In this document: piece after piece, positions 22,075-33,676 of the stretch | How positions within the stretch are numbered: position 1 is the first letter of the stretch | Layout of the letters: every line of letters begins with the position of its first letter | Assembly: GCA_022496205.1 (NCBI GenBank) | Contig: WTXD01000003.1 | Location: 372,001 to 436,000 of the forward strand | DNA length: 64,000 bases | From: Gloeopeniophorella convolvens | Taxonomy: Eukaryota; Basidiomycota; Agaricomycetes; Russulales | Direction: 5' to 3' | Translations under genes and position numbers: made by a program | Notes under the pieces: generated by a model | The model's input: only the letters and a program-made list of their open reading frames with translations | Told to the model about the DNA's origin: nothing | Databases searched by the model: none

Positions 22075-23042
22075 CTAAAGCCTTCCGGGAAGCCTGCTAC
22101 CACCGCTCAGCCTGATCGTCTCACCATTGACGTAAGGGCACTCCAAAATCCACTTCACTGTCTGTGCGAACTCGTGAGGTTCTCCCATGCGCCGCGGGAA
22201 GAGCAAGTCACGGGAGACGCTCTCCCGGGTCTTCTCAGTCATTACGGAGGTCATGGGCGAGACGAATGCTCCAGGTGCGACGGTAACCACGCGGATGCCG
22301 TAGCGCCCAAGGTCGCGCGCCATGGGGAGTGTCATGCTAATGAGGGCACCTTTGCTACCAGCATAAGCTGTCTGACCAGGCTGACCCTCAAACTAGGGGA
22401 CAGGGCATCCGTGAGTGGCAATGCAACGACGCGTGACAGAGTACGCACAGCAGCTGAGCTTGCAACCATGACGATCACACCTCTTTCGCTGTCTGGGCTT
22501 TCCGGAGGGACCTCGATCAAGTGTTTGCAGGCGAGTCGCGTGAGGTGGAATGTTCCTGACAAGTTAACTGCTATAACAAGGTTCCACACGTCGAGGGAAT
22601 GAGGCTGTCCATTTTTGCCAATGAGCTGTAAGTATGGGTTCGAATAGTCAGCGCTCCCGAAGTCCCAACCAGAGTACTCGACTCGCCTTCGCCGGGATTC
22701 CAACGCCTGCGCAGTTAATCACGCCCCCAAGAGCCGCGCCTGTCTGCTTGGCCCACAAGGCCACCTCCTCCACAACCTTGGCGATGTCATCAACTTTTGT
22801 GACGTTCAGCTCCCAGAACCTGGCTTTGTCTTTCGCGGATGCCACAGCGGGGGCGTCTGGTGCCTTAAGGTCGACAATGGCGGCATATCCTCCTTCTCGA
22901 AGAATACCCTCAACAGTGGAGAGGCCCAGGCCGGAAGAGCTGGGAGAATCCGAACCCAAAGATGAGTGCCTTTCCCCGCTGGCGGAAGGGATAGCGCCAC
23001 CCACCCGCCTGACACTATGAAGGTCCTCTGCTCAATCTTCAT
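22075..23042 (-). CDS. HSD10-type short-chain dehydrogenase (3-hydroxyacyl-CoA dehydrogenase type 2-like)
   Basis: Probably an NAD-dependent oxidation of 3-hydroxyacyl-CoA or 3-hydroxy-2-methylacyl-CoA in mitochondrial beta-oxidation or isoleucine breakdown. Starts MKIEQRTFIVSGG; an intron splits the Rossmann motif, which reads SGGSSGLGLST after splicing. Then GGVINCAGVG (N-A-G motif), VNLSGTFHLTRL, MVASSAAFEGQPGQTAYAGSK with the catalytic Ser and YxxxK split by an intron (about 22,394-22,447), and SMTLPMARDLGRYGIRVVTV. The C-terminus NGETIRLSGGSRLPGR is typical of the HSD10 group. Another intron falls near 22,630-22,700. The order and the AFEG/TLPxARDL blocks place it with HSD10 rather than with bacterial FabG-type reductases. 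Start 23042 is the first Met of the open block. Confidence 0.8.
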
Positions 23043-24252
23043 TTTGCTCTGCTATGCAGCGTGTATGTTTGGCCGAGGTAGTGGACGTGAGTGGGTGGTC
23101 GCAAGCCGCTAAGCATCGTAGGTCAATTGAAGTACCCAACGAGCCGTGCAGACGTCGGGCCGGCTGCAGGGTCGCGACACTCCGACTCGCAAACGATTTC
23201 ACGAGCACTCCGAGCGGCTTTGCTCACCCTCGCTCTAACGTCTGCCCGAACACCCCGCTTCAAAGCCTTCAAACTGCTGGCAGGGCATGTTCAGTAATGT
23301 AAAACCTTGTATCACCCGGACTGGCGACCAGCGGCGATCTTGCTCCCCATCCCCTGTGCGCTTGGGCAGGTTCATGCCATTAGTCCCCTGCGCGTCCATC
23401 AGTTATTCAGGCATCGCTGGCACTGGATGGGATTGACGCTTACGCATTCTAGTTACATTCTCCGGAGAGGTGTCCCATCAGACACCGTGACCCTTGCGCA
23501 CAGCATCCGGGTTTCCAATGGGTTTACGCGCACGCTATCACTCTCCGGATATGCCCTGGCTGCCCTGGGTGGTTGAGCACCTTCCATCACCTAGCCAGAG
23601 GGGTTAAAACAGGGTGACGTTCTGTTTTTAACTTACCACCCAACGGGAGCATCTGAAACCATGCTTTCCTTGCGACGATCAGCCCGGTTCCGCAGTCTTT
23701 TTTGCGACGATCTTTGGCCTCTGATGGCGAAGACCAAGTAACCTCCAAATAACAGTGGCTTTCTACCCGCGGTTCTAGGACGTACATGAACTAAAATGTA
23801 CGTGAGCAGTCTGGGAGTACCGAGTCTCTTCATGTTAGACGTCCCGAAAGCCAGTCCCGGCAGGATCTGTACTTGATGATGATCAATCTTTCTCTCATTG
23901 ACCAGCGCTGCAGTGAATTGAATGTTGATTGAATGTGCACAGCAGAGACCTCGCAGCCGTATCGTAAAGCTAATTATAGCCACTCTTTTTATAGCCTCAC
24001 AAAGGGTCTAGCTCACAAGGTTGCGACGGGGGAGTACATCAGGGCGCATCAGGGTGCATCGCCGGCTCGAGCGCGTGGTGCGTTTCTTCTATATAATGCA
24101 CTCAGTCAGTTGTGTTGATGGCTATCGGCTCCCGCTCCTTTGCTGGTCACTTCGTTCAAACAGGTACTGGTTACCTTCAGCCAAGCAACTTATTCGTTCT
24201 TTCAACACTTCTACATCTCACAAACCTTACCTCGTTTCTTCTTGCACTCACG
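23043..24252. other. Intergenic region, divergent promoters
   Basis: About 1.2 kb between the SDR gene (leftward) and the micro-exon secreted gene (rightward). Only short frames without motifs. A TATATAA sequence at 24090-24096, about 160 bp before the ATG at 24253, is a good TATA candidate for the rightward gene. A second AT-rich element (tttttatagcc) lies near 23,985. Confidence 0.5.
24090..24096 (+). promoter_or_regulatory. TATA-like element
   Basis: TATATAA about 157-163 bp upstream of the ATG of the micro-exon secreted gene. No start site was mapped. A strong TATA box fits an inducible secreted-protein gene, but this is inference. Confidence 0.4.
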
Positions 24253-25404
24253 ATGCTCTTCACCTCCATTGCTACTGTTTTGGCCGTCGCTTCTCAGACC
24301 GTGCCCTCGTTCGCCGCCCCGGTTGCGTAAGTCGCTCACGTTGCGTGGTTTGCGGCGATGCTTATCCTCACTTCGCTTCAGCTCTGCTCTTTCGCGGTAA
24401 GCATGCGTGGAAGAATTAATGTAGAGATGTCAACTCATGAAATCCTATAGTCGTGACTCTGGTTGCGCCCCCGCGTCGTAAGCAGCAAGGAATCCGTTCG
24501 CTGTCACGCAGCTAACTCTCCTACAGCAGCTCTGGCGGGATCTCCGATGATATCTGCATCACGAGCAGCTCTAACTCCACGACGCCTTCGTAAGCAATGC
24601 GGGCTTGGATCGATGTGCATCATGTGCTAACGCAGAACTCCAGTTCTGACCCGAGCTCGCAAGGATCCGATGGGTGTGTGCTGCCCTTATGACACTTATC
24701 GAGGCAATGGTACTGATTGCACGCAGTTCTGATGACCCCAGCTCTCTGCTGTCCTCCAGCTCATGATGGGCATGCTCAATGGGCTGAGCGGCGGCGATAA
24801 CTCGCAGCTGTGAGCTTTACTGCGCGTCTCAGCCTCGATTTACGCTTACCAACCTACACAAAGGTCTGGCCTATTGTCTGGAAGCGATGATAATTCAACA
24901 TCTCTCACGCCCCCATCTTCGTAAGTAGAAAGGGACCCGCAACGGACTTGTACTGAACAATGGATGCGCAGATCTCGGATGACTCCGACAGCGATGCACT
25001 GGTTTCTATGCTTGCTATGCTCATGGGTGGCAGCGACGACGGCTCCTCGACAAGTGCGTGTACCCGCACTTCAAAGCCACATCAAGCGCTGATCTCCTGT
25101 TACGACAGCTCGACCTCGCCAGACCTCTCTAGTCTCCTTTCGGGTCTTTCGTACGTGCCATGGTCCCATCACAATTAACGAGGACCACGATTACTCTGTC
25201 AGCAGCGACTCGGGTAGCGACACCAGCTCGGGTGGGAGCGACGACTCCAACAGCACCAGTACCAGCAACAGTACTAGCAGCAGCAACAGCGACAGCAGCA
25301 ACAGCACCAGCACCAGCAAGAGGGAGTTCGTGGAGGCAGCCGCGAAGGTACTGAAGCGAGAGCTCCTTACTCTCATCGCGCGTGCGACCGAGGGTCTGGA
25401 TTAG
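24253..25404 (+). CDS. Ser/Asp-rich small secreted protein encoded by about ten micro-exons
   Basis: No known family recognised. Exon 1 (24253-24326) encodes a signal peptide (MLFTSIATVLAVAS, then a SFAAPVA cleavage region). Further exons: 24382-24396 (15 nt), 24451-24477 (27), 24527-24589 (63), 24644-24673 (30), 24727-24809, 24864-24920 (57), 24972-25053, 25109-25150 (42) and 25203-25404. The introns are 49-55 bp, GT-AG. Every junction falls in phase 2, usually within a Ser codon (TC|N). Two internal exons need one or two presumed missing bases (near 24,760, 24,976 and 25,053). The product, about 225 residues, is dominated by Ser, Asp, Gly, Asn and Thr, with LLSGL, LMMGMLNGLSGG and SMLAMLMGGSDD hydrophobic patches. 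It ends with a Ser/Asn/Thr run followed by a basic amphipathic tail (KREFVEAAAKVLKRELL). KR and RR pairs could be Kex2 sites. Role unknown: a cell-wall, signalling or effector-like peptide precursor are possibilities. Confidence 0.65.
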
Positions 25405-25741
25405 ATCTAGCTTTCTCGGCATGCCTCACCAGGGACATTTCTGTGATTTTGTAGTACCAGTAACGAATAACGACGCCTGTGCTGGTCACCCATAGTTCTG
25501 ATGGCGAAATTTGCATGAGACCGCACGACAGAGCCTCGGGCTACTGAAGTACTGAATAACCAACTGGAGTGCAGCAATTGTATACGTTCTTGACGCAAGG
25601 TCGTACGTGGCGTCACCTCGGCCGAGGGATTTGTGAAGCACATGCCGGCACTGAGGAAACCCGATCACATAAGCAACATTGGCTTGTTCATCTTGCACCG
25701 CGGGCGCATACACACTACCCAACCCCCCACTCAGCACCACC
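25405..25741. other. Intergenic region before GRX5
   Basis: About 340 bp with no convincing frame. It carries the 3' end of the secreted gene and the GRX5 promoter; the last 50 bp are CA/CT-rich (acacactacccaacccccca). Confidence 0.4.
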
Positions 25742-26374
25742 ATGTTCAAGGCTGCGTTCAGACCCGCAGTACGCATACTCGCTCAAGTCCCCGGATACAG
25801 TTATGCTGACCTTCTTCGTAGTTTGCTTCGCTGGCCCGCCGGTCACCCGCAACCACCTCATCCGTCCTCCGTCGGCTTCTGTCTTCAGAGGCGCGCACAC
25901 AGATTCAGAAAGCCGTCGACGCGTCCCCTCTCGTGCTGTTCATGAAAGGGACACCAGAGCAACCAATGTGCGGTTTCTCCCGCGCCGTCATCCAAGTGCT
26001 CGATCTCCACGGCGTCCGCTCGGAGGCCATGCAGACCTACAACGTGTTGGAGGACCCAGAGTTACGGAGCGGAATCAAGGAATTCTCGTGCGTACTCGAG
26101 TCACAGGCCGACGTATTGTAACTGATGTCCTCGTGTTCCAGAGAATGGCCGACCATTCCCCAGCTGTATGTCAATTCCGAATTCGTTGGGGGGTGCGACA
26201 TCATCCTCGGAAGTAAGTAGAGTAGTTCATTGCAAACACATGTGTGGACTATATGCTGATATTTAAACATCATAACAGTGCATCAATCTGGGGAGCTCGA
26301 GGAACTTTTGCTGAAACACAATATCGTCCCGAAGGAGGCAGAAGAGGCTGCCGTCCAAGCTGCATCCTCATAAT
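25742..26374 (+). CDS. GRX5: Monothiol glutaredoxin, mitochondrial Fe-S cluster transfer
   Basis: Grx5 carries [2Fe-2S] clusters from the ISU scaffold to targets in the mitochondrial matrix. The N-terminus ([15 protein letters not shown], then FASLARRSP) is basic and Ser/Arg-rich, consistent with a matrix presequence. The active site is the monothiol CGFS within [18 protein letters not shown] (near 25,930-25,985). [20 protein letters not shown] (near 26,145-26,205) supplies the cis-Pro and the GGCD glutathione-binding loop. Introns at about 25,779-25,816, 26,088-26,143 and 26,212-26,277. C-terminus [19 protein letters not shown] at 26372-26374. All family signatures are present and the frame is intact. 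Confidence 0.9.
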
Positions 26375-26534
26375 CATTCGGCAATTCTATCCTGCTGTCG
26401 TTGTGCTGTTGCTCTATAATAAGCAAAGATAGACTCTCAATATGCATGTAAAATACGTCACGTTCAGGGCAGGAATAGACGAGCACCACTCATACCAGAG
26501 AACAGCGACCATACGGTGACGGCAGAACGGTACA

Positions 26535-27081
26535 TCATTCGTTCACCTCGATCGAACCGTCGGGATTTAGACGACCGCGACGAACGGTTTCTCCTCGCGC
26601 GCGTAGAAGGTCCTCTACGTTCCGTAATTTGCCTTCCTCAGTCGACTCCTTGAACCAACCAAGGTTGTCAGCGATGAGATGTCTGGCAAGAGCGATATCA
26701 GGACTTGTCGCGTTGAGAGTATACTTCGCGGCGTACCTTGTTTGCATCCTGGACATTCTATGAGGACTATACCCTTTTCATATGCCCGCTTGGTAAACTG
26801 GTGTGTAGACCGTGTATTGCAATCCGTGACTGTGCACGTGAACGTTAAGGATAGCCGCGGCTCATCAACAGTGGAACTTTTTGTCTGGGTTCCAAGGCAG
26901 TCGACAGAGGTGATGGGGAATCTGAGTCAGACGCAGGAGGAATACCGCTAGAATAGCGTCGTGTGTCCAGAAGTAGGCGTGCCCGAGGTAGTGACGAGGG
27001 TATGCGGGCGATACAACGCGACTGGAGAGGTCGCTGGCGGGCCACGGTGCCAATGTTGCGAAGGAGGCGCGAGGGCAGCAT
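26535..27081 (-). CDS. ZIM17: DNL-type zinc-finger protein, mitochondrial Hsp70 escort
   Basis: Zim17/Hep1 keeps mitochondrial Hsp70 soluble in the matrix. N-terminus [16 protein letters not shown] then [13 protein letters not shown] is a typical presequence with a YSS cleavage-like end. The zinc finger reads FTCTVTDC, then [17 protein letters not shown] and IECPGCK, and the signature [10 protein letters not shown] follows after an intron near 26,703-26,756. Stop at 26535-26537. Two one-base losses are inferred: before the first Cys near 26,832, and at the exon end near 26,757. With both restored, the four cysteines and the DNL motif fall in one frame. Convergent with GRX5 (160 bp apart) and divergent from POL1 (238 bp between starts). 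Confidence 0.85.
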
Positions 27082-27319
27082 TTTCGACGAGGATAGTTGA
27101 GGAGGATGTGCACGCTGAGTGAGCTGTGCCAGTGTTCGGGCTGACGGATGTGCTCGGATGTCCGTGGCTCCGAGAATGGCAATGACGCGCTTTCCATCTC
27201 CGCCCGAAAGCGCGTCGAGGGCGTGCACGGGTCTAATCAGCTTCAAGCTAACACGCGTCGCGCACCTTTCTCTTCCTAGAAGTATCCTGAAGTATCTCGA
27301 CGCGCAGAGCACTCCTGAC
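27082..27319. promoter_or_regulatory. Shared intergenic region of ZIM17 and POL1
   Basis: Only about 238 bp separate the divergent ATGs, so the two promoters must overlap. No TATA box is visible. An acgcg(t) run (acacgcgtcgcg near 27,250, MluI-box-like) is of interest because yeast MBF regulates POL1 through such boxes, but one short match is weak evidence. Confidence 0.4.
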
Positions 27320-30300
27320 ATGGCGGATCGCTCCCGGAGGGAAAGGCAGACAAAGACAGACAAGTTTGCTGCGCTAAAGCTTGCGCGTCAAGGAGGCCGG
27401 CGAGAGTGGAAGGCCAGTATCCTGCACGCGTCGCCCCATGCCTCTAAGCATAATTAATGCCCGTTCCTGCTTGCACAGGCAGAGGATGCTGAGATCTACG
27501 ATGAAGTGACAGAGGATCAATATCGGAGCGTCGTCAAGGGTCGCCTGGCCAAGGACGACTTCGTAGTTGACGATGGCGTCGGCGACTACGTCGACAACGG
27601 CATGGACGATTGGGGAGCTGGAGAAGAAGAGGCTTACGACTCTGGAGAAGAAATCAGGGGAGCTGGTGCGTGGCCCGTTTGCTGAAATGACACTCTAAGC
27701 CGGACGGTTTCGCCGTAGCCAAAGGCAAGCAAAGCAAGGATAAGCCGAAAGCTAAAGCGAAGACCAAACCGGCTCCTCCACCTACCACATCCATAAGTGC
27801 CTACCGCCCTGCTGTCTCAGAACAACAAGCGGAAGAGTTTATGCAGCAACTCATGGGGGGCTGGGATGACACAAATGTCATCGCCTCTTCCAAGAGTGCT
27901 TCGCGACCGCGAAAGCGTAAACCATCTCCAGACTATCGCTATGATGATCACTCTTCGTCTCCTGGACCTTCACGTAGCAGGGGTGCAACGTATGCGCGTA
28001 CCGGCAAGTACAGCCACCGCGACCCCTTCTTAGACACTTCTTCGGATGGACCCCCTTCGGACGGCTTTGATCTCGGCAACGACCAATCCTCAGATGACGG
28101 TCTTCTAACCAGCCCCAAGAAGAAGGTTAGGACGGAGACACAAGGGATCGTGCCCGCGATCGAGAAGATGGGTGCCATGGAAGTTGCTGGCGTACCGGAT
28201 GGAGACGACATCGACTATGACAGCTCCTTTGACGAGATTTCCATGAACGACCTCATGGAGATCGATGAGAAACCCGTGATACCAGTCAAGTCTGAGCCAA
28301 AGAATGTGAAAATACCAGCCAAACCTACAAAAGGGGCTGCCGTCAAAAAGGAGGACGAGAGTCCGTCCTGGCTTTCTGTGTATGACTCGCTCACTGTGCA
28401 ATCTGACGAAGCGTTTGGGAAGCTTGGCAACGCAGCAGCAGCTTCGTCTTCAGTCCACGCCGCCACTATCTCCGCGCTCGAAGATGATGGTTCCTTCCGT
28501 TTCTTCTGGCTTGACTATATGGAACACGAAGGTCATCTATACTTCATCGGCAAGACGCTTGACAAGAAAAGCAATACCTATGTCTCATGCTGTGTTACTG
28601 TGACGAACTTGCAGCGGAATTTGTTCGTATTGCCCCGCTCCTTCCAACTTGACGACGAAGGTTACGAAACAGATGTTGTTCCGGACATGCCAGCGGTCTT
28701 CAAGACTTCGACCAGGTTCGGAAGAAGGCCGGTATTAAGAGCTGGAAGGCCAAGTTCGTGAAGCGAAAGTATGCATTCGGCGAGCCGGACGTTCCCAAGG
28801 AGGAGACACAATGGCTGAAGGTTGTGTACGGTTTCGATGGTACGGAGTCTCACAACTCCACCAAAGCATTAGGTTGAACATGCCCGTATCTAGAACCGCA
28901 GATCCCGGCGAACGTTACCAGCCCAACTTCTCTCGGATATTTGGGAGCAACACTAACGCGTTCGAACTCCTTGTCCTCAAACGCAAAATCATGGGTCCAT
29001 GTTGGCTTCAGATCAAGAAGCCCCATGTCGAGTACAAAGGAGTGCGCAGCTCAGTATGAGATTGTGTCTACGCTAACGTGCTAAATAGGTTTCCTGGTGC
29101 AAGTTCGAGGTGACTGTAACGGACCCGAAGGATATCAATCCTTTCGCGGAGACCGACCAGCACGCGCCGAGAGACACACCTCCTCTCACCGTCGCTAGCC
29201 TGAGTATTCGCACGATTGTCAACCACAGGAGAATATCCGAGAGATTGTGTGCGCTACAGCGAGAATATGGTCGAATAGTGCGTTTAGTCAGCTCTCCTCT
29301 AAAATCCGCTAAAATGTCTACTATAGTCCAACTTGACGACCCAACGCCCCCGGAAGCACTTCCCTGCACGGTACACACCTTCGTGCGACCACTGGGTCGC
29401 TTTCCTCCGGGCTTCGAGGCGAAGATCAAGTCCAACATGAAGGGCGTTATTTCACCGATGAACAACGAGCGCATGCTTCTCAATAGCTTCCTAGGTAATG
29501 CGCATGTCCTTCGTTATCTATCCATCTTACCGTTCGTATCACCTTAGTCACATTGCACAAGGCCGACCCCGATATTTTCGTGGGACATGACTTCCTTGGT
29601 TCTTCTTTAGACATCCTTCTGCACCGAATGAGGGAGCTGAAAGCCGATCACTGGTCCCGCATTGGTCGCTTCCGACGCTCTAAATGGCCGGGAATTGGTA
29701 GACAAGGCACGAACCTCCGCTTCCTGAACGGGCGCCTACTTTGCGATCTTGCCTCGGATGGTGCCAAGAGTATGATATCTTCAACTACCTGGTCGCTTAC
29801 TGAGATGTGCGGAACGCATCTCAAGAATGTCAGGCAGGACATTGATGCAGAGGACACCGCGAGCTACTTTGACGACGGCGTCAGCACGCCGGATCGCTTG
29901 ATCACGTTCGTGCAGCACTGCGAGCTGGATGCACACTACCAGATGGCAATAGCATCGAAGGTGCAGATCCTGCCCTTGACCAGGCAACTGACGAATCTGG
30001 CAGGAAACTCTTGGTGAGGACGCTTGGTTCCGTACATCTAACTGAAGCTGATTCTGTGTGCGCAGGAATAAGACCCTAAACGGTGGGCGCGCGGAGCGCA
30101 ACGAGTACATTCTCTTGCACGAGTTCCATCGGCTCAAGTACATCTGCCCTGATAAGCAATGGGGCAAGAAGGCTGCGCCAGCGAAGGTCGAGCAGGACGA
30201 GGATGGCGAGGGCGGCGAGACCAAGACCTCGAAAGGCCGAAGGGACAAGTACAAGGGTGGTCTAGTCTTTGAACCTAAGCGTGGCTTATGGGACAAGTTC

Positions 30301-32452
30301 ATCCTCGTCATGGACTTTAACTCCCTGTACCCCAGTATCATCCAGGAGTACAACATCGACTTTACTACGGTCGATCGGCAAGACTCTGACGTTGGTTCAA
30401 ACTTTTCTGAATGGGCCCACTTGCTGACTCCACTTTTTCAGGATGACAAGATCCCTGAACCTCCCTCATCTGGCGTGCCTCAAGGTGTCCTGCCTCGACT
30501 TATCGCCACGCTCGTCAGCCGGCGGCGACAAGTCAAGGGTCTCATGAAGGATCGATCACTACCTCATGCTAAGCTGCTGCAGGTATGTTGACACTTACCG
30601 CGTGTCAATGACTACTGACAGGGACGATCAGTATGACATCAAACAACAAGCGCTGAAGCTGACGGCCAATTCCATGTATGGCTGTCTTGGATTCGAATAC
30701 TCGCGCTTCTACGCCAAGCCTCTTGCTGCTTTAACGACTTTCAAAGGCCGTGAGATTTTGACGCATACGCGAGAGCTGGCTGAGAGTCTACAGCTCGACG
30801 TGAGATCCCCCACATGACATTGCCCCGTGCCCTGACAGGCTCGTAGGTCGTTTACGGAGATACTGATTCCGTTTTTGTCAATTCCAATGTTACCGAACTC
30901 TCGGAGGCCCTCAAGATCTCGGCAGAACTCAAGAAGGCTGTTAATGACCGCTACAAGCTGCTCGAGATCGATCTTGACGGCGTCTTCCAGCGACTGCTAT
31001 TGTTACAGAAGAAGAAGTACGCCGCTATCAAGGTCGAGGATGGCTTCAGGACCTCTACAGAAGTGAAGGGTCTGGATATGAAGCGTCGCGAATTCTGTGC
31101 GTTGTCCAAGACGGTGTCTCAATACGTTTTGGACCAGATCCTCTCCGGCGAGGCTACGGAAATCGTGGTTGAGCGCATCCACGAATACCTCACTACAATG
31201 GGCGAGGACGTGCGCTCCGGGAAGATCAAGTTGGATGAGTTCATCATTCACAAACGGCTGGGAAAGAGCCCAGAGGACTACCCCGACGCAAAAAGCCAGC
31301 CACACGTACAGGTAGCACTGAAGATGAAAGCGCGTAACCTCGCCGCGCGCGCCGGCGACGTTATCCCGTACATCTTCTGCGTTGGCGACGAAGAGCAGGC
31401 GGGTCACACTGCACAGGCGGAGCGCGCAAAGCATCCAGACGAGCTGCGGAAGGCTGGCTCTGAGGTCAAGATCGGTGAGAGACGCTCATATAATGACGGG
31501 ATTTCGTTGACCCGCTCTCCGCAGACTACGAATATTATCTTGTCCATCAAATACTTCCGCCCATCGAGCGCCTTTGTGATCCAATAGAAGGCACTGATCG
31601 CAGCCGTCTCGCCGAATGCTTAGGTATTTGGTCTATGAACTTCCTAGGTGTTTTTACTGAAGGGTGTAAGGTTTGGATCCTGGTCGTTATCGCACGCATA
31701 CGATCACGGAGGCTGAAGGGCGTCACTTCGGCACCCTCGAGTCCCAGCTTCCTGATAGCGAGCGGTTTAAAGATGCGGCACCTTTTGTCGTGCGCTGCCG
31801 AGCGTGTGGGGGCAGCGTCAACTTCGCGCCGATAAGCAACAGAGCCGTGCGTCTGTCTCGCGTCCATTCCACGGTGTCAAATTCTCATCTACCGTTCAGG
31901 AGTCATTGGTCAAGGCAAAAGGAGCTACGTGTCCCATGTGCGATCAGAGTCTCGGAACTGCGAGCTTGCAGGTGCAACTCGAGTGCCAGATTCGAGAACA
32001 CATCAACAGATACTACGAGGGCTGGACTGTCTGCGATGACCCTACTTGCGGCAACCGCGCACGCATGATGGGCGTGTACGGGCGAAGATGCCTGAAGGAT
32101 TGGTGTCGTGGAGTAGTCTCGTTCGAGGCAAGCACTGATCATACCATGACCTCTATGGTTCTGACACGTTGCTGGCAGTATTCGGACGCGATGCTCTATA
32201 CGCAGCTCCGCTACTATCTCTATCTTTTCGACACCGACAAGGCGAAAGCGACCAATTCAGGTACGGCACTGAGATTGTGACATTACTCATGGCTTACCGA
32301 GCCCCCCTTGCTGTGTAGACGGCATGCTGACCCTGACCGCTAATCACAGCGAGTTCCTTCAGAAGATGCGACTTACCGTTGAGAAATACCTAGAGCACAA
32401 TGGGCGGAGATGGGTGGACATGGGGAACCTCTTCTCTTTCATGAAGTTGTAA
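27320..32452 (+). CDS. POL1: DNA polymerase alpha catalytic subunit
   Basis: Family-B polymerase that extends RNA primers with primase to start Okazaki fragments. Starts [20 protein letters not shown]; an acidic, repetitive N-terminal region (27,480-28,370) precedes the core. Motif A is [15 protein letters not shown] (30,313-30,357), motif [15 protein letters not shown] (30,655-30,697) and motif [12 protein letters not shown] (30,849-30,881). The exonuclease-like region retains [11 protein letters not shown] (29,582-29,613). C-terminal cysteine modules: CRACGG (31,797) with CPMC (31,933), and [14 protein letters not shown] with RCLKDWC. Introns include 27,666-27,718, about 28,831-28,884, 30,016-30,065, 30,582-30,631, 30,800-30,847, 31,475-31,523 and 31,624-31,671, plus a GC-AG intron at about 32,130-32,180. 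One-base losses near 27,411, 28,701, 29,229 and 31,833 interrupt the frame. TAA at 32450-32452. Confidence 0.95.
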
Positions 32453-32560
32453 GCTTGTATTTATCCCGGTTTAGACAGTCGCATTAGCAGTAGCACTTGT
32501 ACGCGTAGTATGCCTCTGGGAGACGGTCATCTTGTTCGGAATAACAAAAATTAAACTGTC

Positions 32561-33316
32561 TCAACCATCTATTTTCGAGTCCAGAGGTGATCTATGTGGG
32601 ACGGTCGTATAACTCCGGCGGTGATACAAGAGGGGGGATGTCCGAAGGGTATCATCAATCGCAACTTCAGCTGGGGGTACGTCTTCCATGCGGATCACCT
32701 GAGCGATAAATAGCTCCGACTCAACATCGCCCACGTCTACACCGCCGTGAGATCCATCTCCCTCTTTAAGTGTCTGCTTGTCTCCCAATGCGGCGAGGTC
32801 TCTCAGCGGCCATGGGGCGCCAACCACCCTGCAGGACATTGCGCCAAGACTTCCGTGGAGGATGGGTAGGCCTTCGAGGGAATGCGACCACCGTAAGTCG
32901 GGCTCATCGAAGGGGCGTGGATGAAGGTCTGAACGTGAGAAGAGAACGGCGGCACGCGTTTGGGGCGCGGCGAGAAGGTTGATGACCATGTGAGCGGACG
33001 CGGAGGATGCTGTCGCTGAGAGGTCGGCCAGAGTGGTGGCCATACGCGAGGGTACGCGCAGCGAAAACGCGACTAGAGGGTGAGGCGACATCGAGATGGA
33101 AGTGAAGGATGATAAGGTTGCGCCATGGAAATGTGTTGCTCTGGAAGTTGCGGAGGAAGAAGTGGACCCGAGATTCGGCATGAAGGAGGTTACGACAGCT
33201 ACAGGCTGCGCCGTCTCACGGAGGAGGGATCGGATCTTGTGCGACAGACCGTGTGTGCTGGCCGCTGGATCAGAAGAGGCCCATCGCTTTGCTACTGCGA
33301 GGGCTGACCGGGACAT
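32561..33316 (-). CDS. Flavin-reductase-like (FMN-binding split barrel) domain protein
   Basis: A single uninterrupted 251-codon frame starting MSRSALAVAKRWASSD, which looks like a mitochondrial presequence. The domain begins at LLRETAQPVAVVTSF and continues with HFHGATLSSFTSISM, PHPLVAFSLRVPSRM and INLLAA, the pattern of the Flavin_Reduct family (substrate channel and FMN-contact loops). It ends SPLDSKIDG. Members reduce free FMN or act as reductase partners of monooxygenases; the fungal mitochondrial-looking group has no role that I know. Convergent with POL1 (108 bp) and divergent from the MFS gene. Confidence 0.7.
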   Translation of the reverse strand: MSRSALAVAKRWASSDPAASTHGLSHKIRSLLRETAQPVAVVTSFMPNLGSTSSSATSRATHFHGATLSSFTSISMSPHPLVAFSLRVPSRMATTLADLSATASSASAHMVINLLAAPQTRAAVLFSRSDLHPRPFDEPDLRWSHSLEGLPILHGSLGAMSCRVVGAPWPLRDLAALGDKQTLKEGDGSHGGVDVGDVESELFIAQVIRMEDVPPAEVAIDDTLRTSPLLYHRRSYTTVPHRSPLDSKIDG

Positions 33317-33676
33317 TGAGCGCGTCGGAGCCTTCTCCTTCCAAAAGAAGAAACGCGTCCATTCAGCGTTCCGAGATGGTTTGTTTGTGGGTGTTAGAAA
33401 CCGAAGCTATTGGACAACAGGGACAAACAGGGGGCGGTGGTCCGCCGTTGCCGAGATGAAATACAGATCAGCACGTGCCGCCTCAGACCTAAAAGTGCCG
33501 GCGCTTCCTAGCCGGTGGGACATCTCTGACCCGTTCCGCACGCTGAGCTCATGGAGTGCTGGGAGAAACGAAGATCATGCTCCCTTTATAAGGGCCCTCG
33601 TCTTCTTTCACGCGGACCACCTGCCGGTTCCCGCCCCCGCTGGTGCGGCCTAGATCTGTAAACGTTTCGGCCTACC

